From: Opitutaceae bacterium EW11
GTDB taxonomy: Bacteria; Verrucomicrobiota; Verrucomicrobiia; Opitutales; Opitutaceae
Direction of reading: 5' to 3'
Assembly (NCBI GenBank): GCA_003054665.1
Contig: QAYY01000010.1
Coordinates: 124,001 to 188,000, forward strand
DNA length: 64,000 nucleotides
The stretch's first letter is position 1; each line of letters begins with the position of its first letter. Positions 1 through 9,000 of the stretch are shown here, in pieces. A program made the translations under genes and the position numbers. The notes beneath the pieces are model-generated. The model did no database searches. It was not told where the DNA came from and saw nothing but the letters and a program-made list of their open reading frames with translations.

Positions 1-1
1 T

Positions 2-1222
2 TCGAGGATCGATCTGGTCGATGCGCTGCGAGGTTCGGCGCTTCTCGGAATCCTGCTCATCCACTCGGTCGAGCACTGGGATTTCATGCGAAACCCGGAC
101 CACTCGGCGCCCTGGCTTGCGACCCCCGACGCGTTCGTGCGAGACAGCGCGTTTTTCCTCTTCGGCGGCAAAGCCTATGGCATCTTCGCGCTGCTCTTCG
201 GCGTCAGCTTCTTCCTCATCCTCGACAGCTGGTCGCGCCGCGGCTTGAGGTTTGAAGGCCGGTTTCTCTGGCGGCTGTCGGTGCTCGCACTTTTTGGATA
301 CGTGCACGGGCTCGTCTACTGCGGCGACATCCTGCTCATCATCGCCGCGCTCGGCGTGCCGCTCGTCTTCCTCAACCGGCTCGGCACCCGCGCCCTGCTG
401 TGGATTTCCGCGCTGCTCATGCTCCAGATTCCGTCCGTCTACGAAACGGTGCACGTCCTCCTGCGGCCGGAATACCAGCCACCGCGGCCGCTTCACTGGG
501 ACCTGTACGGGCGGCTCTTCGGCGTCTACGCCGACGGCTCGCTGCTCGACGTCCTGCGCGTCAATCTTTGGACCGGCCAGGCGGCGAAGACGTGGTGGAC
601 GATCGAGACCGCACGGTGGCTGCAGATGATCGGACTTTTTGTGTGGGGCCTGCTGCTCGGACGGGAGGGCGTATTCGAAAATCCGATCCATGCCGTGCGG
701 CTCGCCAGACGCGCGCTGATCGCCGGCGTGGTGGGCTTCGCCGTGCTCTACCCGGTGAAGCTTCACCTCGGCGGCTGGGGACTGAGCGGGATGCGCCACC
801 ATGCGGTGGAGAACCTCGTGTCGTCCTACTGCAACCTGACCCAGCTGCTGGTCTGGGCGGGCGGCTTCACGCTGCTCTATCAATGGGGCAAGGCCCGGGG
901 CCTGCTCAGGCTCCTCGCGCCGTACGGCCGCATGAGCCTGAGCTGCTATGTGACCCAGGCCCTGATCGGCGTGCCGCTCTTCTACGGCTTCGGCCTCGCC
1001 CTTTTCCGTTTCTGCGGTCCGTTCTACAGCATCCTGATCGGCGGCCTGATCGGGGTTGTGCAGATCACGGCGGCCAATCTCTGGCTCAAACGCTTCAACT
1101 ACGGACCGCTGGAATGGCTCTGGCGGGCCCTGACGTTCATGGACTTCAACGTCCCGATGCGCCGGCGCGCCGCCCGGTCGAGGATGGCGGAGCAGGAACC
1201 GCAGCCCGTATCCACGACCTGA
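2..1222 (+). CDS. DUF418 family membrane protein, 5'-truncated
   Basis: The reading frame is open from base 2, so the gene starts before the window. The first visible residues, RIDLVDALRGSALLGILLIH, match the conserved N-terminal signature of DUF418/YeiB-like integral membrane proteins, so only a few residues are missing. Several hydrophobic membrane segments follow, and the C-terminal half carries the DUF418 pattern (PYGRMSLSCYVTQALIG, then FNYGPLEWLWRALTF near the end). An internal ATG at 86 would remove the signature helix and is rejected as the start. The biochemical role of the family is not established; a transport function has been proposed. It lies 64 bp upstream of a KdpD-like kinase but has no clear link to it. 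Confidence 0.85.
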   Translation, partial: SRIDLVDALRGSALLGILLIHSVEHWDFMRNPDHSAPWLATPDAFVRDSAFFLFGGKAYGIFALLFGVSFFLILDSWSRRGLRFEGRFLWRLSVLALFGYVHGLVYCGDILLIIAALGVPLVFLNRLGTRALLWISALLMLQIPSVYETVHVLLRPEYQPPRPLHWDLYGRLFGVYADGSLLDVLRVNLWTGQAAKTWWTIETARWLQMIGLFVWGLLLGREGVFENPIHAVRLARRALIAGVVGFAVLYPVKLHLGGWGLSGMRHHAVENLVSSYCNLTQLLVWAGGFTLLYQWGKARGLLRLLAPYGRMSLSCYVTQALIGVPLFYGFGLALFRFCGPFYSILIGGLIGVVQITAANLWLKRFNYGPLEWLWRALTFMDFNVPMRRRAARSRMAEQEPQPVSTT

Positions 1223-1286
1223 CGCCGGCCGGGCGGGCGCGAATTCTCCGAGCGGAGCGCAAGATTGCGGCCCCGAGCGGAGCCGA

Positions 1287-2858
1287 TTGACTGGGGTCGC
1301 GCCGGCACGGCGCGCCATGAGCCCGTCCCCCGAAATCGAATCCCCGTCCGCCGAGGAGCCGCCGAGGCCGCTCCCCGGACCCGAGCGTTCGAATCCGTTT
1401 ACCGAATACGGGTTGGTTCTCGGGGTCGTCGCATTCATCACCGTCGCGGGCTGGTTCGTCCCGGCCAGCCACTATCCCCTCGGCTTCGTCTACCTGCTGG
1501 CGGTCGTCGGGCTCAGCATCCGCGTCGGCAAGGGCCCGGTGTTCTTCGCCGCGGTGGCCAGCGCCCTCGCCTGGAATTTCGTTTTCATGCCGCCGCGGCT
1601 GGCGTTTTCCGCGCTCCAGATCGACACCGCGATCATGCTCGCGACGTACTTTCTGGTCGCGCTCATCGCCGGCCAGCTGACGGCGCGGCTTCGCGCCCAG
1701 GAACGTTTCGAGCGCCTTCGCGAGCAGCGAGCCCGGACCCTGCTGCAGCTGAGCCGGGCCCTCGACTCCGCGGGCGGCGAGGACGACGCCGCCCATGCGG
1801 CCCTGCTCCAGGCGAGCCGGGCCTTCCCCGGCGACGCCGCGCTGTATCTGTTCGACGACGACGGGCGCCTCGGGGCGGCGCGGAACGGACGCCTCGCGCT
1901 CGAGCCCGCCGCCTGCCGCGCTCTGGAGGAGGCAAGGGCCTCGAGCTTCGCCGCGACGGCGGCGATCCACGGCACCGCGCTGCTTGTCATCGAACCGATT
2001 CCGGGAGAGCCCCCGATCGGCGTGCTCGCCATCCAGCGTCCGGAACGAGGCAGGCAGCCGGTCGACCGCGCCCTCCTTCACAGCTTCGCCGCCGAGATCG
2101 CCGCGGCCTTGAACCGCCGGCGCGCCCGGGCGGCGAAGGAGCGCGAAAAGCTGCTGCTCGAGTCGGACCGGCTCCACCGCACGCTGCTCGACAGCGTCTC
2201 GCACGAGCTGAAAACGCCCCTTTCCGTCCTGCGCACCGCGGTGGAGAAACTCCAGCGCACCGACGACGCCCGGCGCCGCGGGGATCTTGTCTCCGAAATT
2301 CACACCGCCACCCAGCGGCTGCACCGCCTGGTGGGAAATCTTCTCAACCAGACGCGGCTCGAGGCGGGTGCGATCAAGCCCCAACTCGACTGGTGCGACG
2401 TGCGCGACGTGATCAGCGTCGCTCGCCGCGAACTGGCTGAGCCGCTCGCGCCGCATCCGCTTGCGCTGAAGATCCCCGAAGAGATGCCGCTGCTGTTCGC
2501 CGACGCGGGCCTGATGGAGCACGTCGTCGGAAACCTCCTGCTGAACGCCGCGGTGCATACTCCAGCCGGCACTCCGATCGAGCTGACTGCGGGGAAAACC
2601 GGCGACGGTCGCCGCGTCTACCTCCGGGTTTCGGACCGCGGCCCCGGCATTTCGCCGGAAGTCCAGCAGTCGCTGTTCGGGAAATTCCAGCGCGGCCGCG
2701 CCGCCGTATCGGGCGGACTGGGACTCGGTCTCTCGATCGTGCACGGCTTCATGCTGGCGCAGGGCGGCAGCGTGGAGGCCGGCAACGGGGACGACGGTGG
2801 CGCGGTTTTTACCGTTTACCTCCCCCATGCCTCGCCCGGTAGTCTGCCTCCCGAATGA
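1287..2858 (+). CDS. Short KdpD-like sensor histidine kinase (DUF4118-GAF-HisKA-HATPase)
   Basis: Inner-membrane sensor kinase. About residues 40-130 contain closely spaced hydrophobic segments resembling the DUF4118 four-helix sensor of KdpD. A weakly conserved GAF-like stretch follows (about 150-285), then the dimerisation/phosphotransfer domain with H-box SVSHELKTPLSVL (H306 by the TTG start) and a HATPase domain with N-box NLLLNAAVHTP, G1 SDRGPGISPE and G2 GGLGLGLSIV. It lacks the N-terminal KdpD and Usp domains of classical KdpD (about 890 residues), so it corresponds to the C-terminal half only. TTG 1287 has a GGAG four bases upstream; ATG 1317 is the alternative. It overlaps the next gene by 4 bp (ATGA), so the two are co-transcribed. 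The kdpFABC pump genes are not in the window, so potassium sensing is inferred only from similarity. Confidence 0.88.
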   Translation: MTGVAPARRAMSPSPEIESPSAEEPPRPLPGPERSNPFTEYGLVLGVVAFITVAGWFVPASHYPLGFVYLLAVVGLSIRVGKGPVFFAAVASALAWNFVFMPPRLAFSALQIDTAIMLATYFLVALIAGQLTARLRAQERFERLREQRARTLLQLSRALDSAGGEDDAAHAALLQASRAFPGDAALYLFDDDGRLGAARNGRLALEPAACRALEEARASSFAATAAIHGTALLVIEPIPGEPPIGVLAIQRPERGRQPVDRALLHSFAAEIAAALNRRRARAAKEREKLLLESDRLHRTLLDSVSHELKTPLSVLRTAVEKLQRTDDARRRGDLVSEIHTATQRLHRLVGNLLNQTRLEAGAIKPQLDWCDVRDVISVARRELAEPLAPHPLALKIPEEMPLLFADAGLMEHVVGNLLLNAAVHTPAGTPIELTAGKTGDGRRVYLRVSDRGPGISPEVQQSLFGKFQRGRAAVSGGLGLGLSIVHGFMLAQGGSVEAGNGDDGGAVFTVYLPHASPGSLPPE

Positions 2859-3553
2859 ACTCAGGGACCGTTTCCAGCGCAGACATCCTGATCATCGACG
2901 ACGAGGCGCAGATACGACGCCTGCTCGGCCTCACCCTGGGCGACGCCGGACACCGCGTTCGCGAAGCCTCCACCGGCGAGGAAGGACTCGCCCGGTTTTG
3001 GGAGAAGGAGCCCGACGTGCTCATCCTCGACCTCGGCCTTCCCGACATGTCCGGCCTCGACGTGTTGAAGAAGATCCGCGACCGCAGCGACGCCCCCGTG
3101 CTCGTGCTTTCGGTCTTCGGCCAGGAAGGCAGCAAGATTTCCGCGCTCGATTGCGGAGCCGACGACTACCTGACGAAGCCGTTCGGCGAAGGCGAACTCC
3201 TCGCTCGGCTCCGCGCGCTCCTGCGGCGCAAGAAGCCCGCGGCGGGCGGAAACACCGTGCGCATCGGCGCCGTGGCGGTGGACCTCGAGGGCCGCAGCGT
3301 CACACGCGACGGAAAACTCGTGAAACTCACGTCCACGGAGTTCGACCTCCTCGCGCTCCTGGTGGCCAACGCCGGGAAAGCGATGCTTCACCGCCAGATT
3401 CTGCGCGAGCTCTGGGGAGCAAAGGGCGAAGGCCAGACGCACTACCTCCGCACCTACATGATGCGGCTCCGTCGGAAAATCGAACTGGAGCCCGACTCGC
3501 CCAAACACCTGCTCACCGAGTCAGGCGTCGGTTATCGCCTGGTGATCGACTGA
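2855..3553 (+). CDS. KdpE-like OmpR/PhoB-family response regulator
   Basis: Cytoplasmic response regulator of 232 residues. The N-terminal receiver domain has the acidic pair in IIDDEAQIRRLLG, phospho-acceptor D59 in LILDLGLPDMSG, and the conserved lysine in DYLTKPFGEGELLAR. The C-terminal winged-helix domain shows LTSTEFDLLALLVANAGK and YLRTYMMRLRRKIE, ending in GVGYRLV as in KdpE. It overlaps the kinase gene by 4 bp and is its evident partner. In other bacteria this pair controls the high-affinity Kdp potassium ATPase; here the target operon is not visible, so the regulon is an inference. Confidence 0.9.
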   Translation: MNSGTVSSADILIIDDEAQIRRLLGLTLGDAGHRVREASTGEEGLARFWEKEPDVLILDLGLPDMSGLDVLKKIRDRSDAPVLVLSVFGQEGSKISALDCGADDYLTKPFGEGELLARLRALLRRKKPAAGGNTVRIGAVAVDLEGRSVTRDGKLVKLTSTEFDLLALLVANAGKAMLHRQILRELWGAKGEGQTHYLRTYMMRLRRKIELEPDSPKHLLTESGVGYRLVID

Positions 3554-3637
3554 GCGGCGCCGGCCCGGCGTGCTCCCGAAGCAGACGTTTTCGGGTGCTG
3601 CGGCGCCTGCCAGCGGAGTGCTGTCCGCGGGCCGGAT

Positions 3638-3656
3638 GCCGGTGAGCTTCACCGGC
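3638..3656. terminator. GC-rich hairpin between convergent genes
   Basis: An 8-bp perfect stem (GCCGGTGA / TCACCGGC) with a 3-base loop lies between the converging response regulator and oxaloacetate decarboxylase beta genes. No T-run follows on either strand, so it is at best a weak or Rho-assisted terminator. Confidence 0.3.
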
Positions 3657-3678
3657 CGGCAGCGTGGCGGACCTGCGA

Positions 3679-4809
3679 TCAGCGGGCTCCGAGCAGCGCG
3701 AGCAGAATGCCGCCGGAAATCGCGGTGCCGAAGACCCCTGCGAGATTCGGACCCATGGCATGAAAGATCAGGTAGTTCCTCGGGTTCGCCTTGTGCGCCA
3801 CGATATGGGAAACGCGCGCGGCGATCGGAACCGAGGCGATGCCCGCCGAGCCGATCAGCGGATTGATCTTCTGCTTGAGGAAGAGATTCATCGTCTTGGC
3901 CGTCAGGACACCCGAGCCGGTGCCGAAAACAAAGGCGATCAAGCCGAGGCCGACGATCTCCAGCGTCTTCACGGTGAGGAAGGAATCGGCCGTCATCGTC
4001 GAGCCGATCGCGGTCGTGAGGACCAGCGTGATGATGTTCAGAAGCGTGCCTCCGGCGGTCTCCGCCAGACGTCCGACGAGGAGCACTTCGCGGAGAAGGT
4101 TGCCGAGCATCAGGCAGGTGACGAGCGGTGCCACCGGCGGGAAAAAGAGATTCACCAGCGCGGCGATCACGATCGGGAAGAGGATCTTCTCCAGACGACT
4201 GACGGGGCGCAGCTGAGCCATGCCCATCTCGCGCTCGGCCTGCGTCGTGAGCAGCCGCATGACCGGCGGCTGAATCAGCGGCATCAACGCCATGTACGAA
4301 TACGCGGCGACGGAAACCTGCGGGAGCAGATGCGGCGCCAGTTTCATCGTGACGAAAATCGCCATCGGTCCGTCCGCCCCGCCGATGATTCCGATCGCTC
4401 CGGACTCGCCGAGGCCAAAGCCGATCAGCTTCGCCAGAATCAGCGCGACAAAAATGCCGAGATGCGCTCCCGCCCCCAGAATCACCAGCTTCGGATTCGC
4501 AATCATCGGCCCGAAATCCGTCATCGCCCCCACCCCGAGGAAAATCAAAGGCGGCACGATGAGGAGCGCCACGCCCTGATACGCATAATGAAAGAGGCCG
4601 CCCGGCATGACCAAGTCCGAGCCAGGGACGTTGACCACCACACACGCGAAGCCGATGCCGATGAGCAGAAACGGCTCGTACTTCTTCACGATCGCCAAAA
4701 AGACCATCGTGATCCCCACGGCGATCATGATCAGGTTGCCCCACCAGAAGTGGGCCAAGCCGGTTTGCCCCATCAGGGCCTTAAAGAGGGAGAGCAGTTG
4801 GTCGAACAT
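3679..4809 (-). CDS. oadB: Na+-translocating decarboxylase, beta subunit (OadB/GcdB family)
   Basis: Integral membrane protein of 376 residues, the usual size for the beta subunit of sodium-pumping biotin-dependent decarboxylases (oxaloacetate, methylmalonyl-CoA or glutaconyl-CoA). Diagnostic family motifs are GVGAMTDFGPMIANPKL, GESGAIGIIGGADGP with the essential aspartate of the GGADGP loop, and a C-terminal HAMGPNLAGVFGTAISGG. Around nine to eleven hydrophobic segments are visible. Family members couple carboxybiotin decarboxylation to export of sodium. A 54-residue gamma-like gene lies 47 bp upstream on the same strand. No alpha (carboxyltransferase) or biotin-carrier gene is present in the window, so the acyl substrate cannot be assigned. 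Confidence 0.9.
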   Translation of the reverse strand: MFDQLLSLFKALMGQTGLAHFWWGNLIMIAVGITMVFLAIVKKYEPFLLIGIGFACVVVNVPGSDLVMPGGLFHYAYQGVALLIVPPLIFLGVGAMTDFGPMIANPKLVILGAGAHLGIFVALILAKLIGFGLGESGAIGIIGGADGPMAIFVTMKLAPHLLPQVSVAAYSYMALMPLIQPPVMRLLTTQAEREMGMAQLRPVSRLEKILFPIVIAALVNLFFPPVAPLVTCLMLGNLLREVLLVGRLAETAGGTLLNIITLVLTTAIGSTMTADSFLTVKTLEIVGLGLIAFVFGTGSGVLTAKTMNLFLKQKINPLIGSAGIASVPIAARVSHIVAHKANPRNYLIFHAMGPNLAGVFGTAISGGILLALLGAR

Positions 4810-4856
4810 GGCAGCGCGCAGTTAAAAGTGACAGAAACACCCCGAACCGATCCGGC

Positions 4857-5021
4857 TCAGTGGCCCTGTTTCAGCTTCGCCTCGTCGACCTTCCACTTCC
4901 GATTCACCAACGGAAGCAAGGTGAGCACCACGCCGATTCCCGAGATGATTACGAAGCTCAGGATGAAATCGATGATGCTGATGAGAACGGCTCCTTGGAC
5001 AGTGTCAGGAATTGAGACCAT
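4857..5021 (-). CDS. Small OadG-like gamma subunit of Na+-translocating decarboxylase
   Basis: A 54-residue ORF starting MVSIPDTVQGAVLIS and ending WKVDEAKLKQGH. It has one long hydrophobic segment (about residues 11-40) followed by a basic, charged tail, the layout of OadG-type gamma subunits that anchor and assemble the decarboxylase. It is shorter than typical OadG (about 80 residues) and lacks an obvious C-terminal zinc-binding tail. It sits 47 bp upstream of oadB on the same strand, which is the main support for the call. A G-rich stretch before the ATG could serve as ribosome binding site. Assignment is by context and topology rather than strong sequence similarity. Confidence 0.65.
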   Translation of the reverse strand: MVSIPDTVQGAVLISIIDFILSFVIISGIGVVLTLLPLVNRKWKVDEAKLKQGH

Positions 5022-6099
5022 GGCAGCCCCCTGATGCGCCCCCCCTCCCGCGCTGTCGAAAGGAAAGCCTGTTTATATTTTATATATACGATATGCAGTG
5101 TTCAGAATAAGCTTATCTGCTCATCCAGCGGCGTCACCACAGACGTCCTGGACCCATCAGAACCAAACAATATCGTCGTAACGTTCTTTTATCGAAGTCA
5201 TTATGTAGCCAAGAAGATCTACTTCAAGACCACAGAAGCCTTCGACTCGCACTTGTTATCCGATATTATCTAGAACTTAAACAACAGGTCGTCTTCTCGC
5301 TCACTCTGGTAAACCGCGACTCCCGTGAACGAGTTTCAAGGCCGGCCAAACAACCGGCGGGAGCCGATTCTGAAGGGCATTTCAACTGACGCCGTCCGCG
5401 TCTCCGGCATGCCTTCGCGCTCCGGCTCCGGAGCTGCCGCTGCAAAACCCCACTCCACTCCGACTCCGTGCGGTGCTCCCTTCCCGAGGCGCGGCGGCCT
5501 TCACCGCCTCGAGTGTCTTGGCGGAGACGCGAATCCGGAATCCGAATACATCGGTCGACGCCTTCCGTTTGTCGCCGATCTCGCGCCACCGGCATCCGTA
5601 GTTTTACCAGGGTACAAACATCGCAGACGGCGGATTCTCTCTGTAATCGCAGCCGGATCGGTGACGCTCCGCCGCTTCCCGCCTACAACTCGACTCCGCC
5701 CGTTCGGGGGTAACGTTCGCCGGCTCGCTGAAACGCACCGCGCCGACGTTCAACAAGCCCTCCCAAAACGGTTTTCCCGTACATCCGCCGCGGTATCCCG
5801 ACGATCGGTCTGCGAAACACGCGCGATAGCAGGGGATTGCCGGAAGCACTCCGGTTCAGCTCAGTTTCGACGACATTCGATAGCGTCCTCGCGGACGCTT
5901 CCGCGAGTGCCCTCGTGCAAGGTTTTTTCACTGAACTTGGCCCCGAACGTCGGGCCGAAACCGGCCTGGCTCGCCCTCCACCAATCGACCTGAGCACCAT
6001 CGGTTTGGAACGGCATTTGTCGCTCATTGCGCCGCCTTCACCGGTCGGCTAAAACGCTTCAGCGCTCTTGGAACCGGCCGATGTTCCAGCCGCTTCCTT
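5022..6099. other. 1.1-kb stretch without a convincing gene; AT-rich patch then scrambled frames
   Basis: Bases about 5065-5290 are visibly AT-rich against very GC-rich surroundings and contain the putative oad promoter. A short plus frame (5034-5273) has no recognisable family. From about 5300 to 6060 all frames are arginine-rich and unlike known proteins. On the minus strand a stretch around 5500-5600 reads plausibly as protein (FGFRIRVSAKTLEAVKAAA) but is bounded by stops, so it may be a decayed gene. No RNA gene or transposase was recognised. Confidence 0.5.
5072..5107 (-). promoter_or_regulatory. Candidate promoter of the oadG-oadB operon
   Basis: On the minus strand TTCTGA (5102-5107) is separated by 17 bp from TATAAA (5079-5084), with a second TATAAA at 5072-5077. 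It lies about 55 bp upstream of the gamma-subunit start in the AT-rich patch. The -10 is good and the -35 is weak. Confidence 0.4.
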
Positions 6100-9000
6100 T
6101 TGACGACGAATTCACATCTCCCCTGGAAAAATCGGCACACGCTACTGCGGCGGGGCCGCACAACGTTTGACTCGTGGCAATGGTTGCCGCTGTCGGTTCT
6201 GCTACTCGGCGTGGCGCTCGGCGGATGGGTTTTTCGTTCGCTGGAGGCTGAAGCAGATGAGTCGGACAAGCTTCGTTTCGACGGAATGATTCGAGGCGTC
6301 GAAGCCGGCTTGGATAAACAGATGGCGGGCTACATCCACGCTCTCGACGGCGGCGTGGCGCTGCAGGACGCGTTGCCTTATGTCTCGCGTCCCACCTGGC
6401 GGACCTTTGCGGCCACGCTGGATTTGCCAAACCGCTACCCCGGTATCCGTGGGATCGGTGTGATCTACCGGGTGCGCCCGGAGGAAAGGTCCGAGTTTCT
6501 CAGCCGAATCCGGGAAGACGGCGCCCCAGCCTTCGTGATCAAGGACGTCAGCGGCGCGGACGAACCGGCGACCGATACCGGGCTGGAATCATACGTGATC
6601 ACGTACATCGAACCGGAGGAGAGGAATCTTCCCGCCGTGGGCCTCGACGTCGGTTCCGAGCCGAATCGCCGATCCGCCGCCGAAACGTCCCGCGACGAAG
6701 CCGGGCCGGTCATGACGCGCCGCATCACTCTCGTTCAGGACGGACAGCAAAGGCCGGGCTTCCTTCTCTACACGCCCTTCTACACGGACGGCCACACTCC
6801 CGCTACAGTGCAGGAACGCCAAAGACAGATCCGCGGCTGGGTCTATGCGCCGTTCGTCACGGAAGAGTTCGTGCAGCAGGGCCTTCACGCCGAGACGCTG
6901 AACGAAATCGACATGGCGATGTTCGACGGCGAGTCCATGCAGCAGCAGAACCTCATCTTTTCGACCGACCGCCAGCCATATCCGTCCGCCCAATACGAAA
7001 AGACCACGCAGCTGAAGCTCGCCGGCCAGGTCTTCACCTTCGGCTGGAACCGCCGCGCGACGTTCGCCAAGGCGGATCGCTCCGCGGCCGTCTGGGCGGG
7101 CGGCTTCTCTCTCGGGATGGCACTCCTGCTCGCCGCGCTCGTCTCGAATCTCCAATCCAAGGGGCGGCAGGCAAGGAAGCTGATCGATCTGCAGAGCGCC
7201 GAACTCACCCAGCAGAAGTTCGCGCTCGACCAGCACGCGATCGTCGCGGTGACCAACGTGGACGGAAGAATCACCTACGCCAACGACATGTTCTGCGCCA
7301 TCAGCGGTTATTCCCGCGAGGAGCTGATCGGGCAGAATCACCGCGTTCTCCGCTCGGGTCTGCATCTGCGGGAGCACTACGACGAGATGTATCGCACGAT
7401 CACGAGCGGCAAGGTCTGGCGCGGAGAGTTCTGCAACCGAGCCAAGGACGGCAAGCTCTACTGGGTGGCGTCGACCATCGTGCCGTTCGTCGACCAGCAG
7501 GGCAGGCCGACAAGATACATCGCGATTCAGGCCGACATCACCGCGCGGAAAGTCGCTGAGCAGAAACTGCGGGATTCCCAGAACCGCCTCTCGTCGATTT
7601 TCGGCGCGATCAACGAAGGCATCCTTCTCTTCGACGCCAGCATGCGGCCGATCGAGTGCAACGCCGCGGCGGAGCGCCTTCTCGGGCTGACCCGGCAGCA
7701 ACTCGAGCGTTCGGAGCCCCCGGCCGGCTGGCAGCTGCGCGCCGAAGACGGCCAGATCGTCGAACTCAGCGAAAGCTCCGTCGAAAAGTGCTTCCACACC
7801 GGAAAAGCCCTTCACGGCCTGAGCGTGCAGATCGAAAAGCCCGACGGGTCCGTCACCTGGCTGTCCGTCAACTGCGAGCCGATCATCGACAGCACCGGCC
7901 TCGTCCAGGCCGTCGTCTGCAGCCTTTACGACACCACGGAGCGCCGCCTGGCGGAGACGGCGTTGCGCGAGGCGGCCCAACGGCTGGCCCTCGCCGCGGA
8001 GGCGGCGGACCTGGGCGTGTGGGACTGGGACATCAAGAGCGGCGGCATCGTGTGGGATCCTCGCATGTTCCGCATCTACGGCATGCCTCTGCGCGCCGAC
8101 GGCCGGGTCACGTATTCGGACTGGGCTGCCCGGGTCCACCCCGACGATCTTCCCGCGCAGGAAAAAGCGCTCTGGGAAACTGTCGACGCGCGCGGGCAGG
8201 GTCAGAGGTTCTTCCGGATCGTGCGCCAATCCGACGGCTCCGTACGCCACATCCAGGCCCAGGAACTCGTGCTCACCGATCGCACCGGCAAGGCCGTCCG
8301 CGTCATCGGTATCAACCGCGACATTACCGCCAGCGTGCTCGAGGCCGAGAAACGGTGCGAACTCGAATCCAGCCTGGAGAAGGCGCGCGACGAGGCGCTG
8401 ACGGCCTCGCGCCTGAAGTCCGAGTTCCTCGCCACGATGAGCCACGAGATCCGGACTCCGATGAACGGCGTCATCGGCATGGCCCACCTGCTCCTGCAGT
8501 CTCCGCTCGACAAAAAGCAGCAGGACATGGCCCAGGTCCTGGTCCACAGCGCCGACGGCCTGCTCACGATCATCAACGACATCCTGGATTTCTCGAAGAT
8601 CGAGGCGGGCAAGCTCCGGATCGATCCGATCGACTTCAACCTGCAGGAAACGATCGAGGAGACGGTTGCGTTGCTCGCTCCGACGGCACGCCGGAAGGGG
8701 CTCACGTTCACCGCCGAGATCGCCTCCGCCCTCTCCACCCACCTTCACGGCGACAGCGGCCGCATCCAGCAGATCCTGACGAACCTGATCGGCAACGCGG
8801 TCAAGTTCACCGAGCACGGGGAGGTCCGCGTCGTCGCCGCCGCCACCCAGTCGGACGAGAAGATGCTCCAATTCCGTATCACGGTATCTGATACCGGGGT
8901 GGGAATCCCCGACGAGGCCCGGGAGCGGCTCTTCCAGCCGTTCGTCCAGGGCGACGCCAGCACGACCCGCCGCTTCGGCGGCACCGGCCTCGGTCTCGCC

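Noticed and set aside
5325-5993. 222-codon plus-strand frame in the gap before the hybrid kinase
   Set aside because: Arginine-rich, no signal or domain, and competing frames of similar quality on the other strand; treated as non-coding or decayed.
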